Assembly: GCA_944323135.1 (NCBI GenBank)
Contig: CALURI010000009.1
Span: forward strand, 1 to 64,000
Length of the DNA stretch: 64,000 nucleotides
From: Candidatus Gastranaerophilales bacterium
GTDB taxonomy: Bacteria > Cyanobacteriota > Vampirovibrionia > Gastranaerophilales > Gastranaerophilaceae
Reading direction: 5' to 3'
Every line of letters starts with the position of its first letter. The first letter of the stretch is position 1. This document shows positions 55,589-64,000 of this stretch, piece after piece. The position numbers were made by a program, and so were the translations under genes. The notes beneath the pieces are model-generated. The model searched no databases and was not told where the DNA came from. It was given only the letters and a program-made list of their open reading frames with translations.

Positions 55589-56413
55589 ATGGCAGACTTC
55601 AACATGGCTGCAAATATGTACGGAATGTTTCCGAATATGTACAATAACCAAATAGCATTAAATGACTTAACAGGTTTAGATATGTACTCTCCGCTCGGGT
55701 TATATACAAATCCGATGATGAGTATGAACGGAAGTATATTCGGTTCGGGAATGGGTATGTATCCGATGATGCCTCCAATGGGAATTGGCTCCGGGAATTA
55801 CGAAGACTATTATAAAAACTATGAAAAATATCAAGATTTTATGATAGGGACCCAAGTAAAACAACAGCAAAAATGGCGTGAAGCAGACTTGGCATTAAAT
55901 TCTCCAATGGAAGGCATTGCAAAACAAGCTTCATATCTTCACGAAAAAATAATGAGAAATGAACAACAACAAATTCAAGCATCATATCAACAATTTAAAA
56001 ACAGTGTAAAAAGTATGTACCCGAATGCAACAGATGAAGAAGTTGCAAACAGAGCATCAACACTGTACAAACAAGTAACTGGAGTATCAATAACTGATGA
56101 CATAAGACAATATGGCAGAGGTTCATTTACACAAGGTTTCTTACAGACTATAACTTTAGGTTTAGCAGATAATAAAACAGCTGAAGAAAATATTGCGGAA
56201 TTAACAGGGCAGCCGGTAGGCAGAAGTGAAAAAGCTAAGAAAATTGCAGGTAATGCCTTAGGTGGTGCAGTATTTGGCGGAGTAGCACTTGTATCAGCAA
56301 AATATCTGTTCAAAGGATTAATAAAAGGATTGAAAAAAGTTCCTCTAGTAATCGGATTAGTCGGCGGCGGTGCAGCCATTGCAACAGCTTTCGGACTTGC
56401 AAAAAGCGAATAA
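55589..56413 (+). CDS. Met/Gly/Tyr-rich protein with hydrophobic Gly-rich C-terminus, unknown function
   Basis: The 274-residue protein has a low-complexity N-terminus rich in Met, Tyr, Asn and Gly (~1-75), a charged helical middle (~80-190) and a Gly/Ala-rich hydrophobic C-terminus (~215-270, two possible membrane segments). TTGGAGGTTAGG is a strong ribosome site, and a terminator follows the stop. No family is recognised. Confidence 0.68.
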   Translation: MADFNMAANMYGMFPNMYNNQIALNDLTGLDMYSPLGLYTNPMMSMNGSIFGSGMGMYPMMPPMGIGSGNYEDYYKNYEKYQDFMIGTQVKQQQKWREADLALNSPMEGIAKQASYLHEKIMRNEQQQIQASYQQFKNSVKSMYPNATDEEVANRASTLYKQVTGVSITDDIRQYGRGSFTQGFLQTITLGLADNKTAEENIAELTGQPVGRSEKAKKIAGNALGGAVFGGVALVSAKYLFKGLIKGLKKVPLVIGLVGGGAAIATAFGLAKSE

Positions 56414-56453
56414 AAAAATTTAAAAAGAAACAAGTGTGTTAAGTGTGTGTGAT

Positions 56454-56481
56454 GAGGTTGATTGTATCAACCTCTTTTTTT
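56454..56481 (+). terminator. Terminator after the Met/Gly-rich gene
   Basis: A perfect 9-bp stem (GAGGTTGAT with ATCAACCTC), three-base loop and seven Ts. Confidence 0.95.
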
Positions 56482-56592
56482 ATTTAAATTCTCTAATATT
56501 TAAAATAACAGATGTTAATAATATTATTTATATTTAACCAAAATACAGTGTTTTTGCTAAAATAAATATATATAAAAAAAAGAGAGGGGATT

Positions 56593-57219
56593 ATGGAATT
56601 TATAAACACAATTTTAAGTCATTTAATCAATTTTATAGAATATATTATTACTGCTATGGGGCCTTTAGGAATAAGCTTATTAATGGCAATTGAATCTTGT
56701 AATATACCTTTACCAAGTGAAGCAATACTGCCTTTTGCCGGATATATAGTAAGTAAGGGCGAAATGAATTTTCATATTGCAGCATTTGCAGGGGCATTTG
56801 GCTGTGTTCTTGGTTCTATTCCATCATACTATCTTGGATATTTCGGCGGAAGAAAATTTGTGGAAAAATACGGGAAATATTTTCTAGTATCCCACAAAGA
56901 TCTTGAAGAAGCTGATAAATGGGTGGAAAAATACGGTGATTGGGCATTTTTCTTATGCCGAATGCTGCCGGTTGTCAGAACATTTATATCTCTGCCTGCG
57001 GGTATTCTAAAAGCGAAAAAAAGAATTTTCTTTACTCTTACGTTTTTAGGTTCACTTGTATGGAGCTATGTCCTTGTATATGTTGGGGTAAAAATGGGAC
57101 AAAATATGGAAGCTTTTAAACATATTTGGCACAAATTCGATATTGCAATAGTGCTGATTTTCGGAATACTGGGAGTATTATACATTTATAAACATGTTAA
57201 ACACTTAAAGGAATCATAA
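56593..57219 (+). CDS. DedA-family membrane protein
   Basis: The 208-residue protein carries the DedA/SNARE-associated signature: AIESCNIPLPSEAILPFAGYIVSKG, a GSIPSYYLGYFGGRKF segment, and the FLCRMLPVVRTFISLPAGILK motif. Several DedA proteins flip undecaprenyl phosphate or phosphatidylethanolamine; which lipid applies here is unknown. AGAGAGGGG precedes the ATG. The repair gene follows after one base. Confidence 0.9.
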   Translation: MEFINTILSHLINFIEYIITAMGPLGISLLMAIESCNIPLPSEAILPFAGYIVSKGEMNFHIAAFAGAFGCVLGSIPSYYLGYFGGRKFVEKYGKYFLVSHKDLEEADKWVEKYGDWAFFLCRMLPVVRTFISLPAGILKAKKRIFFTLTFLGSLVWSYVLVYVGVKMGQNMEAFKHIWHKFDIAIVLIFGILGVLYIYKHVKHLKES

Positions 57220-57220
57220 A

Positions 57221-57667
57221 TTGTTTCAATATTCTTATAATACAGTTATCGGAAAAATATATATAGCTGAAGAAAATAACGAAATAACAAATATTTCTTT
57301 TAAAAAAGTAGCGGCAGATGAAAAAGAAACACCACTTATAAAAAAAGCTTTTAAAGAATTAGAAGAATATTTTGAAAAAAAAAGAAAAACATTTGATTTA
57401 CCAATTGCCCCAAAAGGAACAATTTTTCAACGAAAAGTTTGGGATGAACTTTTAAAAATCCCTTACGGAGAAACTGTAACTTACAAATATATAGCAAGAA
57501 AAATAGGCAATGAAAAAGCATGTCGTGCAGTAGGAATGTCTAATAACAAAAATCCCATAGCAATAATTATTCCATGTCATAGAGTAATTGGGATAAACGG
57601 AAATTTAACAGGATATGCCGGAGGCATTAATTTAAAGAAAAAATTAATTGAATTAGAAAATAATTAA
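57221..57667 (+). CDS. ogt: Methylated-DNA-protein cysteine methyltransferase
   Basis: This suicide repair enzyme removes alkyl groups from O6-alkylguanine. The 148-residue protein has the active-site PCHRVIG (Cys119), the helix-turn-helix YKYIARKIGNEKACRAVG, and the asparagine hinge AVGMSNNKNP. The start is a TTG seven bases after AAAGGA, immediately after the DedA stop. Confidence 0.93.
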   Translation: MFQYSYNTVIGKIYIAEENNEITNISFKKVAADEKETPLIKKAFKELEEYFEKKRKTFDLPIAPKGTIFQRKVWDELLKIPYGETVTYKYIARKIGNEKACRAVGMSNNKNPIAIIIPCHRVIGINGNLTGYAGGINLKKKLIELENN

Positions 57668-57671
57668 ATTT

Positions 57672-58694
57672 CTATTTTCGGCTTAGAGGAAAACTAAAGC
57701 CCAAAATTGTAATTATTTTAGACTTTACACCATTTTCACGCTTATTTTTGAGTGAAAAAATATTTTCTAAAAAAGAACGCTTCCTGTTTAAATTTTTTAT
57801 CATGATTTTTATACTTTTTTCAGACAAATATTGTTTGCACATATCCATATATTTGTCAAAATCTTCAGGCAAAGTCTGCTTACAATGCCATTCAAGAATT
57901 GTTCTTTTATAAACTTCAAATTCATTTTCCAATTGTCCGTATAAGCCATAAGAAACAATTAAATTTTTTATTCCATCTATATTGGCAAAAATCTGAAAAT
58001 TATCTTTTGACTTAGTATTAACAGTTGACGACATTCTTATACGATAATTATAAAAACACTTATTATAATAATAAATTTTATCAGCAGCTAAAATAGCTCC
58101 AATCACAAATAAATGATCCTCTGCACGCCTTGTCATTGCGAACTTTAAATTATATTTTTTGACGAAATCATTTCTATAAAACCTTGTCCATGCACGCAAA
58201 TCTAAATTTTGTAAACATATATCCTTAAAATCTCTCCAATTAAATTCTTTTAGATTTGAAAAATCAGATTTATAAATTTTCTTTAATATATCTGCTAAAT
58301 GAACTTCTTTGGAATCTTTAAAAGTATCATCAAAATTCTTGAAATCAAACTGCACAACATCAGCTTCATTTCGTTCCGCAAAATTATATAAATCTTCTAA
58401 AGCACAATCCTCTAGCCAATCATCAGGATCAACAAAAGCAATATATTTACCTTTCACTATATCTAATGCTCTATTTCTTGCAATTCCCTGCCCGCTATTT
58501 TCCTGATTAAGAATAACAAATCTGTTATCCTTTGCAGCATACTCTTTTAGAATATCCAGAGAATTATCAACAGAGCCATCATTTACACAAATAATTTCTA
58601 TATCTGAAAGGGATTGACTGACAATAGAATTTAAACAATCTTTCAAATAATTTTCTACATTATATACAGGTATTATTACAGAAATTTTTACCAA
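57672..58694 (-). CDS. Family 2 glycosyltransferase
   Basis: The 340-residue protein begins VKISVIIPVYNVENYLKDCLNSI, has NDGSVDNS and the DxD in FVDPDDWLED, typical of GT-A family 2 enzymes that build surface polysaccharides. The start is the TTG at 58694 with AGAGGA upstream; the longer frame runs into the tRNA-His gene and is rejected. It is convergent with ogt. Confidence 0.87.
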   Translation of the reverse strand: MVKISVIIPVYNVENYLKDCLNSIVSQSLSDIEIICVNDGSVDNSLDILKEYAAKDNRFVILNQENSGQGIARNRALDIVKGKYIAFVDPDDWLEDCALEDLYNFAERNEADVVQFDFKNFDDTFKDSKEVHLADILKKIYKSDFSNLKEFNWRDFKDICLQNLDLRAWTRFYRNDFVKKYNLKFAMTRRAEDHLFVIGAILAADKIYYYNKCFYNYRIRMSSTVNTKSKDNFQIFANIDGIKNLIVSYGLYGQLENEFEVYKRTILEWHCKQTLPEDFDKYMDMCKQYLSEKSIKIMIKNLNRKRSFLENIFSLKNKRENGVKSKIITILGFSFPLSRK

Positions 58695-58750
58695 AACATT
58701 TCCTCTTATCAATATCAAAGACAAAACAAAAAAAATACTGTTAATATAAC

Positions 58751-58772
58751 AAAAGAGCTCATTTGGAGCTCT
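58751..58772 (-). terminator. Terminator after tRNA-His
   Basis: AGAGCTC pairs perfectly with GAGCTCT around a five-base loop, followed by Ts on the minus strand. Confidence 0.85.
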
Positions 58773-58784
58773 AATAATATTAAA

Positions 58785-58861
58785 TGGGGCGTCTGATGGG
58801 ATTCGAACCCATGCATATCGGAACCACAATCCGAGGTCTTAACCACTTGACGACAGACGCC
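58785..58861 (-). tRNA. tRNA-His (anticodon GTG)
   Basis: The anticodon stem TCGGA/TCCGA holds loop TTGTGGT. The histidine-specific extra G(-1) is encoded and faces C73; acceptor GCGTCTG pairs with CAGACGC. CCA is encoded. Confidence 0.95.
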
Positions 58862-58941
58862 ACTTGTTACTTTCTTATGATAACATAAAAAGTTTTTTTG
58901 TCCAGAACTTTTTATTAATACTGCACAAATTTAAATAAATA

Positions 58942-58981
58942 AAAAAAAGAATGTCAAAATAAAATCTGACATTCTTTTTTT
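58942..58981 (-). terminator. Terminator after rpaB, bidirectional
   Basis: AAAAAAAGAATGTCA pairs with TGACATTCTTTTTTT, with T runs on both strands. Confidence 0.85.
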
Positions 58982-58997
58982 ATTTATTTTTACACAA

Positions 58998-59747
58998 TTA
59001 ACTAATTCTTTGGAACATATAACCAATACCGCGGGCTGTTAATATTAATTCAGGATTTGCCGGATCTGTCTCCAATTTTGAACGTAATCTTGAAATATGA
59101 ACATCAACAACACGAGTATCAATTCTATGATCAGGAGGATAAGCCCATACATGCTGTAATATTTCATTTCTTGAAAAAGCTTGACCTGAATTATTTACAA
59201 GCAATTCTAAAAGACTGAATTCCATACCTGTCAAACGGATTCTTTCATTTTTTCTGAATACTTGACGACGAGCAGTATCAATTTTTATATTACCTGTTGT
59301 AATAACATTTTTAGTAACTTTACCTGTAGGGGTAACAGTTTCTCTGTTATTAGTTCTTCTCAAAACAGCTTTAACTCTTGCTTCTAATTCTTTAGGGCTG
59401 AAAGGTTTAATAACATAATCATCTGCACCAAGTTCTAGCCCGGTAATTCTTTCAGAAACATCACCCAAAGCTGTAAGAATTATAATAGGTACATCAGAAG
59501 TTCTTCTGATTTCTCTGGTTACACCGTAACCGTCCATCTTAGGCATCATTACATCAAGTACTACCAAATCAGGATTATATTTATTAAATGCATTAACGGC
59601 TTCTTCGCCATCTTGAGCAGTATAAACATCATAACCGGCCATTTTTAATCTTGTTTCTAATATTCTTCTGATACTTGCTTCATCATCAGCCAAAAGTATC
59701 CTTTGACGGTCTTCTGTTTCATTAGGTAATTCTGCATTTTCAGTCAT
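58998..59747 (-). CDS. rpaB: OmpR/PhoB-type response regulator, RpaB orthologue
   Basis: The protein (249 aa from ATG 59747) has a receiver domain and a winged-helix output domain. The acidic pocket (LLADDEAS), phospho-acceptor Asp68 in VVLDVMMPKMDGYG, Thr95 and Lys117 (numbered from the ATG at 59756) are all present. ADDEASIRRILETRL and ITGLELGADDYV match cyanobacterial RpaB, which in phototrophs controls light-responsive genes. AGAGGA is ten bases before 59747 but only one before 59756, favouring 59747. No kinase gene is adjacent. Confidence 0.9.
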   Translation of the reverse strand: MTENAELPNETEDRQRILLADDEASIRRILETRLKMAGYDVYTAQDGEEAVNAFNKYNPDLVVLDVMMPKMDGYGVTREIRRTSDVPIIILTALGDVSERITGLELGADDYVIKPFSPKELEARVKAVLRRTNNRETVTPTGKVTKNVITTGNIKIDTARRQVFRKNERIRLTGMEFSLLELLVNNSGQAFSRNEILQHVWAYPPDHRIDTRVVDVHISRLRSKLETDPANPELILTARGIGYMFQRIS

Positions 59748-59991
59748 AGTCTTCATTTCCTCTGTTAAAATAATCTAACACCTTAAATATAACACAAATA
59801 TAAAATATTACAAAATATTTATTTTTTTAAATTTTTTTTAATATTTGTATATATATATTAATTTACTTTAAAAAAAAAAGCAAGTACTTTTCAAAAATTT
59901 TTGAGTTTTTTCTGCAAAAAAAAAATTATAGACGAAAGTGTGATGTACATCTTCATAGCTTTAATTGTAATATAAAGTTTAAATAGAAATT

Positions 59992-60216
59992 ATGGAAGTA
60001 AAAGAAAATAAATACCATAATATTATTGCGGAAAACATTAAAAAATTAAGACAGAAAGCAAAAATTTCTCAGGAAAAAATGGCTGAAAAATTAAATTGCT
60101 CAAGAGAATTTATAAGCAGAGTTGAAAACTGTAAGGAAAGAATCAGCTTAAACATGCTACTTAAAATATCTGAACTTTTTAAAGTTAATCCAAGCAATTT
60201 ATTTAAAGAGTCTTAG
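59992..60216 (+). CDS. Small XRE-type helix-turn-helix regulator
   Basis: The 74-residue protein is a single HTH domain (LRQKAKISQEKMAEKLNCSREFISRVENCKERISLNMLLKI) that would bind DNA as a dimer. It has no ligand or effector domain. Upstream lies ~230 bases of AT-rich sequence shared with rpaB, where I see no clear promoter. The end overlaps the convergent kdsB by 14 bases. Confidence 0.8.
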   Translation: MEVKENKYHNIIAENIKKLRQKAKISQEKMAEKLNCSREFISRVENCKERISLNMLLKISELFKVNPSNLFKES

Positions 60217-60934
60217 CCACAATATTTTTGAATTTTAAAAGGTCTTCTGCCGTATCTATTCCAACAGGGATAAAATCGACAATAGAAGTTTTTATTCTCA
60301 TTCCGTTTTGTAATGCACGCAATTGCTCAAGGCTTTCCGCTTGTTCATAACTGCTTTGTGGAAGTTCAGTCATCTTGATTAACGCCTCACGTTTATAGCC
60401 ATAAATTCCTAAATGACCATAAAAATTTGCTTTATCTTTATTTCGCTCAAATGGGATTTTTGAGCGGGAGAAATAAAGTGCAAAATCGAAATTATCAATC
60501 ACACATTTTACAAGATTCGGATTTTCAGCTTCTTCAGGGGTTATCTTTCTAATCAATGTTGAAATATCTGCAAATTTATCTTCTCTAACATTTTTTGCAA
60601 CTTCATCAATACTTTCCGGCTTTATTAACGGTTCATCACCTTGTAAATTCACAATATAAGAAATTTCAGGATGACGCATTACAACTTCCTTAATTCTGTC
60701 AGAACCGCATTTATGTTCTGTTGATGTCATTTCAACATTACCGCCAAATGATTTTACAGCATCATAAATTCTTTTATCATCAGTAGCTACAATTATTATA
60801 TCAGCTAATTTAGATTGTTGAGCTTTTTCATAAACCCACTGAATAATAGGTTTACCCTCAACAACTATAAGCGGTTTTCCTTCTAATCTTGATGAACCGT
60901 ATCTTGCAGGAATTATTATTGCTGTTTTACTCAT
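60203..60934 (-). CDS. kdsB: 3-deoxy-manno-octulosonate cytidylyltransferase
   Basis: KdsB makes CMP-Kdo for the inner core of lipopolysaccharide. The protein (243 aa from the ATG at 60934) has the nucleotide-binding IIPARYGSSRLEGKPL, VNLQGDEPLI and HLGIYGYKREAL, all characteristic. It starts four bases after prmA; the longer frame begins with a TTG inside prmA and is not favoured. It shows the organism makes an outer membrane with Kdo. Confidence 0.95.
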   Translation of the reverse strand: MSKTAIIIPARYGSSRLEGKPLIVVEGKPIIQWVYEKAQQSKLADIIIVATDDKRIYDAVKSFGGNVEMTSTEHKCGSDRIKEVVMRHPEISYIVNLQGDEPLIKPESIDEVAKNVREDKFADISTLIRKITPEEAENPNLVKCVIDNFDFALYFSRSKIPFERNKDKANFYGHLGIYGYKREALIKMTELPQSSYEQAESLEQLRALQNGMRIKTSIVDFIPVGIDTAEDLLKFKNIVAKTL

Positions 60935-60938
60935 TTTA

Positions 60939-61835
60939 TTAATCAACCTTTCTGACAATCAAAGCAACCCATTGATCTTGATGAGCTTCTTCAATTAATT
61001 GCAAATTATATTTTTTTATAGCATCTAATACAATAGTTTTTTTCTCATCTAAAATGCCTGATAATACCATTATTGCACTATCCTTCATAATATTTTTCAA
61101 ATCACTCATAATTTCAGCTAAAACATTATGCAGGATATTAGCTAACACAAAATCAAATTTTTCATTAATTTTGTCAGCTGTATTTAATTCAAATACACAT
61201 TCAGCGTTGTTTTTTATTGCATTTTCTTTGGCAACATCAATTACTGTTTCATCATTATCACAGCCATACGCGTAAGACGCACCAAACTTTTTCGCACAAA
61301 TTGCTAATATCCCTGAACCCATACCAATATCAGCGACTTTTGCATTTTTTGGCAAATATTTTTCAATTGCTTTCATACATAATTGTGTAGTTTGGTGAGT
61401 ACCGGTTCCAAAAGCACAGCCCGGCTCCAGCCTAATAACAATTTCACCACTTTTAGGAAAATAATCTAACCAATCAGGAACAATTACAATTTTATCAGTA
61501 ACTCTTGTAATATCCCATTTCTCTTTCCATTTTTTTGACCAATCTTCATTAGGTTTATTTGAAATTACATATTCCCAGCTTCCTAATTCTTCATCAGATA
61601 AACCTCTGGATTTTAAAAGCTCACGTTCTTGCTTTAAAATATCTGATAAATTCTTTGGTTCTTCAATTAAAAAAACTTTCAAAGTTCCTTCTGTTGTAGA
61701 TATCATCTCTAAATCTTTGTATGCTTCTTCAGCCAATACAACACCCTCACAAGGAAGCATCTCAAAACAAAATTCAGATACAATATCTTCAAGTTCCGGA
61801 TTAATTTTTATTTGCAATTCAAAATAATTATTCAT
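60939..61835 (-). CDS. prmA: Ribosomal protein L11 methyltransferase
   Basis: PrmA trimethylates ribosomal protein L11. The 298-residue protein has an N-terminal targeting domain and a C-terminal SAM fold (VADIGMGSGILAICAKKFGA; DFVLANILHNVL). Motif LEPGCAFGTGTHQTT is the family signature. It is 45 bases after accA in the same orientation. Confidence 0.94.
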   Translation of the reverse strand: MNNYFELQIKINPELEDIVSEFCFEMLPCEGVVLAEEAYKDLEMISTTEGTLKVFLIEEPKNLSDILKQERELLKSRGLSDEELGSWEYVISNKPNEDWSKKWKEKWDITRVTDKIVIVPDWLDYFPKSGEIVIRLEPGCAFGTGTHQTTQLCMKAIEKYLPKNAKVADIGMGSGILAICAKKFGASYAYGCDNDETVIDVAKENAIKNNAECVFELNTADKINEKFDFVLANILHNVLAEIMSDLKNIMKDSAIMVLSGILDEKKTIVLDAIKKYNLQLIEEAHQDQWVALIVRKVD

Positions 61836-61880
61836 TTTTCTTCTTATATCCAGTAATAAAATCTGTGTAAATTAAAAATA

Positions 61881-62834
61881 CTACTGCAAAAATACACCCA
61901 TTTTTCTGAATTTTTGATAACGTTGTTCTTTCAAATCTTCAACAGAAAGTTTCGATAATTCATTAAGACTATCAAGAATAGCCTTTTTCATATTTTCAGA
62001 AACTTCTTCATAATTTGTATGAGCACCGCCTGTAGGTTCTTTAATTTCTCCATCCACAATATCAAATTGCATTAAATCCTTAGCTGTAATTTTTAAAGCA
62101 TCAGCTGCTTCTGAAGATTTAGAAGCATCACGCCACAAAATTGATGCACAGCCTTCAGGAGAAATAACCGTATAATAAGCATGCTCCAATAAAAATACTT
62201 TATCTGCTACAGCAAGTCCCAAAGCGCCGCCGGAACAGCCTTCACCTGTAATAATCGCGATAACCGGAACTTTCAATTTTGCCATTTGCATTAAGTTTAC
62301 GGCAATAGCACCACCTTGGTTAGTTTCTTCTGCACTAATTCCCGGATATGCACCCGGAGTATCAATAAGAGTGACAATCGGAATATTAAATTTACTTGCA
62401 TGCTTAAATAAGCGTAAAGCTTTTCTATAACCTTGAGGCTGAGGCATCCCAAAATTATATTCCAAATTTTCTTTGGTAGATTTTCCCTTCATTGTACCGA
62501 TAATCATAACAGGTCTGCCGTCAATTTTAGCGAGTCCGCCTATTATTGCACGATCATCCATACCTTCTCTGTCTCCGTGAAGTTCAACAAAATCTTCACA
62601 AATATGGTTTACATAATCCAGAAAATTAGGTCTTTCAGGGTGTCTTGCTATCTGAAGTTTTTGAGAAGGCTTTAGATTAGAATAAAGTTCTCTTCTATAA
62701 TCTTCTGCTTGTTGTTCAAAAGTTTCAATTTCTTTATTAAGATCCATGCCTGACTCCAAACTTATTTTTTTTAATTCTTCAATTTTTTCCTGAATTTCTA
62801 TAATAGGTTTTTCAAAATCCAAAACTGCTGTCAT
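61881..62834 (-). CDS. accA: Acetyl-CoA carboxylase carboxyltransferase subunit alpha
   Basis: AccA and AccD form the heterotetramer that moves CO2 from biotin carboxyl carrier protein to acetyl-CoA, the first step of fatty acid synthesis. The 317-residue protein has RHPERPNFLDYV, LIDTPGAYPGISAEETNQGGAIA and GEGCSGGALGLAVADKV. It follows accD by 12 bases. Confidence 0.97.
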   Translation of the reverse strand: MTAVLDFEKPIIEIQEKIEELKKISLESGMDLNKEIETFEQQAEDYRRELYSNLKPSQKLQIARHPERPNFLDYVNHICEDFVELHGDREGMDDRAIIGGLAKIDGRPVMIIGTMKGKSTKENLEYNFGMPQPQGYRKALRLFKHASKFNIPIVTLIDTPGAYPGISAEETNQGGAIAVNLMQMAKLKVPVIAIITGEGCSGGALGLAVADKVFLLEHAYYTVISPEGCASILWRDASKSSEAADALKITAKDLMQFDIVDGEIKEPTGGAHTNYEEVSENMKKAILDSLNELSKLSVEDLKEQRYQKFRKMGVFLQ

Positions 62835-62846
62835 TAATTCATCCTC

Positions 62847-63719
62847 TTACTGTACAACTTTATGCATTTCCAAAATCTTAGCCAATGTATCTCTCAATTC
62901 TTTGCGGGGAGATACAACATCGACCTGTCCGTATTTAAGTAAATACTCAGCTGTTTGGAAATCAGACGGTAATTTTTGTCTGATTGTCTGTTCAATAACT
63001 CTACGACCTGCAAAACCGATTCTAGCGCCCTGTTCTGCAATAATAATATCTCCAAGCATACCAAAACTTGCCGTTACACCACCAAAAGTAGGTTCAGTTA
63101 AAAGGTTAATATATAACAACCCTTCGTCATCAAGTTTTGATACAGCACAGGAAGTTTTTGCCATTTGCATAAGGCTCAGAGCACTCTCTTGCATTCTTGC
63201 TCCGCCTGATGAAGTAATTGCAAGAACAGGCAATCTTAGTTCAATTGCTTTCTCAATAATTCTTGTAACTTTTTCGCCTACTACGCTTCCCATTGAACCG
63301 CCCATAAAATCAAAGTCCATAACAGCAGTAGCGACTTTATTTCCTTTTATTTCTGCAATACCTGTTATCACTGCATCATTAAGATTTGTTTTTTTCTGCG
63401 CTTTTGTTAATCGGTCTTTATAACTTTCAGTATCAACAAATTCCAAAGGATCAGCAGGCTTAATTTCTCCAAACAACTCTTCAAACGAATTTTCATCAAA
63501 AAGTTGTTTAATACGAGTTCTTGCATTTATCCTGAAATGGTAGTCACAAACAGGACAAACCATTTCATTTTTTATCAAATCTTCCTTCAAAAGCTGAGCA
63601 TCACAGTGAACACATTTCATCCATAAATCAGGATCCATATCCAATTCAACTCTGCCTTCGAGTTGTCTTCGCTGTAATTGAGCTTGTTTTCTCTTTTCAA
63701 ACCAATCTTGAACTGTCAT
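62847..63719 (-). CDS. accD: Acetyl-CoA carboxylase carboxyltransferase subunit beta
   Basis: The 290-residue protein has the AccD-specific C4 zinc finger (Cys 36/39/55/58) followed by the carboxylase fold with SSGGARMQES and GASFGML-type glycine motifs. It heads the accD-accA-prmA-kdsB set, unlike E. coli where accA and accD are unlinked. Confidence 0.97.
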   Translation of the reverse strand: MTVQDWFEKRKQAQLQRRQLEGRVELDMDPDLWMKCVHCDAQLLKEDLIKNEMVCPVCDYHFRINARTRIKQLFDENSFEELFGEIKPADPLEFVDTESYKDRLTKAQKKTNLNDAVITGIAEIKGNKVATAVMDFDFMGGSMGSVVGEKVTRIIEKAIELRLPVLAITSSGGARMQESALSLMQMAKTSCAVSKLDDEGLLYINLLTEPTFGGVTASFGMLGDIIIAEQGARIGFAGRRVIEQTIRQKLPSDFQTAEYLLKYGQVDVVSPRKELRDTLAKILEMHKVVQ

Positions 63720-63784
63720 ATAATATATCCCTTAAAAAAACATTTAACAAAAGTATTATACACAAAAAAGAAAACAATGCAATT

Positions 63785-64000
63785 TTACTTTTTTTTGTTA
63801 ATAAAAAACTTGCGCATATCCTCTGAAATTTGAACATTTTGCAATGCCATGTGATATTTACGAAGATTTGCAATAGCTTCTTGTTCTTCAAATAAATCAC
63901 GTTTTGGAAGTTTTATTGATGCTTTAACTTTTTCAAATTCCGTAGGGGATTTTTTATCAATAAATTTCGCGATAATTTCATCTAAATTACTGCCGCCAAT
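63785..64000 (-). CDS. C-terminal fragment of a gene that continues past the window
   Basis: A frame open from the window edge gives 71 residues ending in a Lys-rich tail (MRKFFINKKK). The residues start IGGSNLDEIIAKFIDKK and are charged and helical. No family is recognised from this piece. It ends 65 bases before accD on the same strand. Confidence 0.6.
   Translation of the reverse strand: MGGSNLDEIIAKFIDKKSPTEFEKVKASIKLPKRDLFEEQEAIANLRKYHMALQNVQISEDMRKFFINKKK

Noticed and set aside
58695-58829. N-terminal extension of the glycosyltransferase
   Set aside because: It reads into the tRNA-His gene and its terminator; the TTG at 58694 has the ribosome site.

Overview
This 64 kb window is AT-rich (roughly one third GC by eye) chromosomal DNA from a bacterium that best fits the non-photosynthetic cyanobacterial lineage Melainabacteria/Vampirovibrionia, probably a gut Gastranaerophilales. 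The evidence is a response regulator with the sequence signature of cyanobacterial RpaB, a Cam/CcmM-type gamma carbonic anhydrase, LL-diaminopimelate aminotransferase (DapL), S-layer-homology domains, a tig-clpP-clpX block, an accD-accA pair, and two FTLAEVL-type prepilin genes. KdsB (Kdo activation) and an AsmA-like protein point to a Gram-negative outer membrane; DacB and AnmK point to peptidoglycan turnover. No photosynthesis gene, prophage, insertion sequence or CRISPR array was seen.

Layout. 1-6.2 kb (minus): glycogen synthase, a very large zinc-ribbon/ATPase-like/TPR-like protein, and dapL. 6.2-8.6 kb (plus): ruvB and a YibE/F transporter. 8.6-10.9 kb (minus): gamma carbonic anhydrase, and metK behind a GC-rich structured leader. 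10.9-19 kb: tlyA facing a long minus-strand run, tig-clpP-clpX-(membrane protein)-polA-(secreted protein). 19-26.4 kb (plus): acyltransferase, nitrilase-type hydrolase and dacB, then a glycosyltransferase, an oxidoreductase, a CDP-alcohol phosphotransferase, trmL and nnrD. 26.4-28.4 kb: a small lineage-type protein, anmK, and a 500-base non-coding stretch with a candidate small RNA. 28.4-33.9 kb (plus): two WYL-type regulators and dnaE. 33.9-36.8 kb: five tRNA genes (two Gly, two Thr, one Tyr), two tRNA relics, a membrane glycosyltransferase and a DUF486 protein.

37-50.7 kb: a secreted nuclease-like protein, galM, an SLH protein, a TPR protein and a HAD phosphatase. Then comes a minus-strand block that reads sigma factor, gcvPB, CoA-dehydratase-activase-like protein, membrane protein, miaA, AsmA-like protein and prepilin. 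50.8-57.7 kb: tandem universal stress protein, second prepilin, an orphan MalF/MalG-type permease pair, TPR protein, a Met/Gly-rich protein, a DedA protein and an O6-alkylguanine repair protein. 57.7-64 kb: glycosyltransferase, tRNA-His, rpaB, a small XRE regulator, and accD-accA-prmA-kdsB.

The most notable signals are listed here. (1) A G10 homopolymer near the start of a prepilin gene puts the Shine-Dalgarno-supported ATG out of frame with the prepilin, as expected of a phase-variable contingency locus. (2) The metK leader can form two mutually exclusive hairpins that could expose or hide the ribosome-binding site. (3) A candidate ~280-nt small RNA upstream of anmK ends in a strong terminator and shares its -35 region with a divergent promoter. 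(4) Several genes have a -10 box ending 6-7 nt before the start codon and no Shine-Dalgarno, suggesting leaderless mRNAs. Everything here was read by eye; no database search was run.
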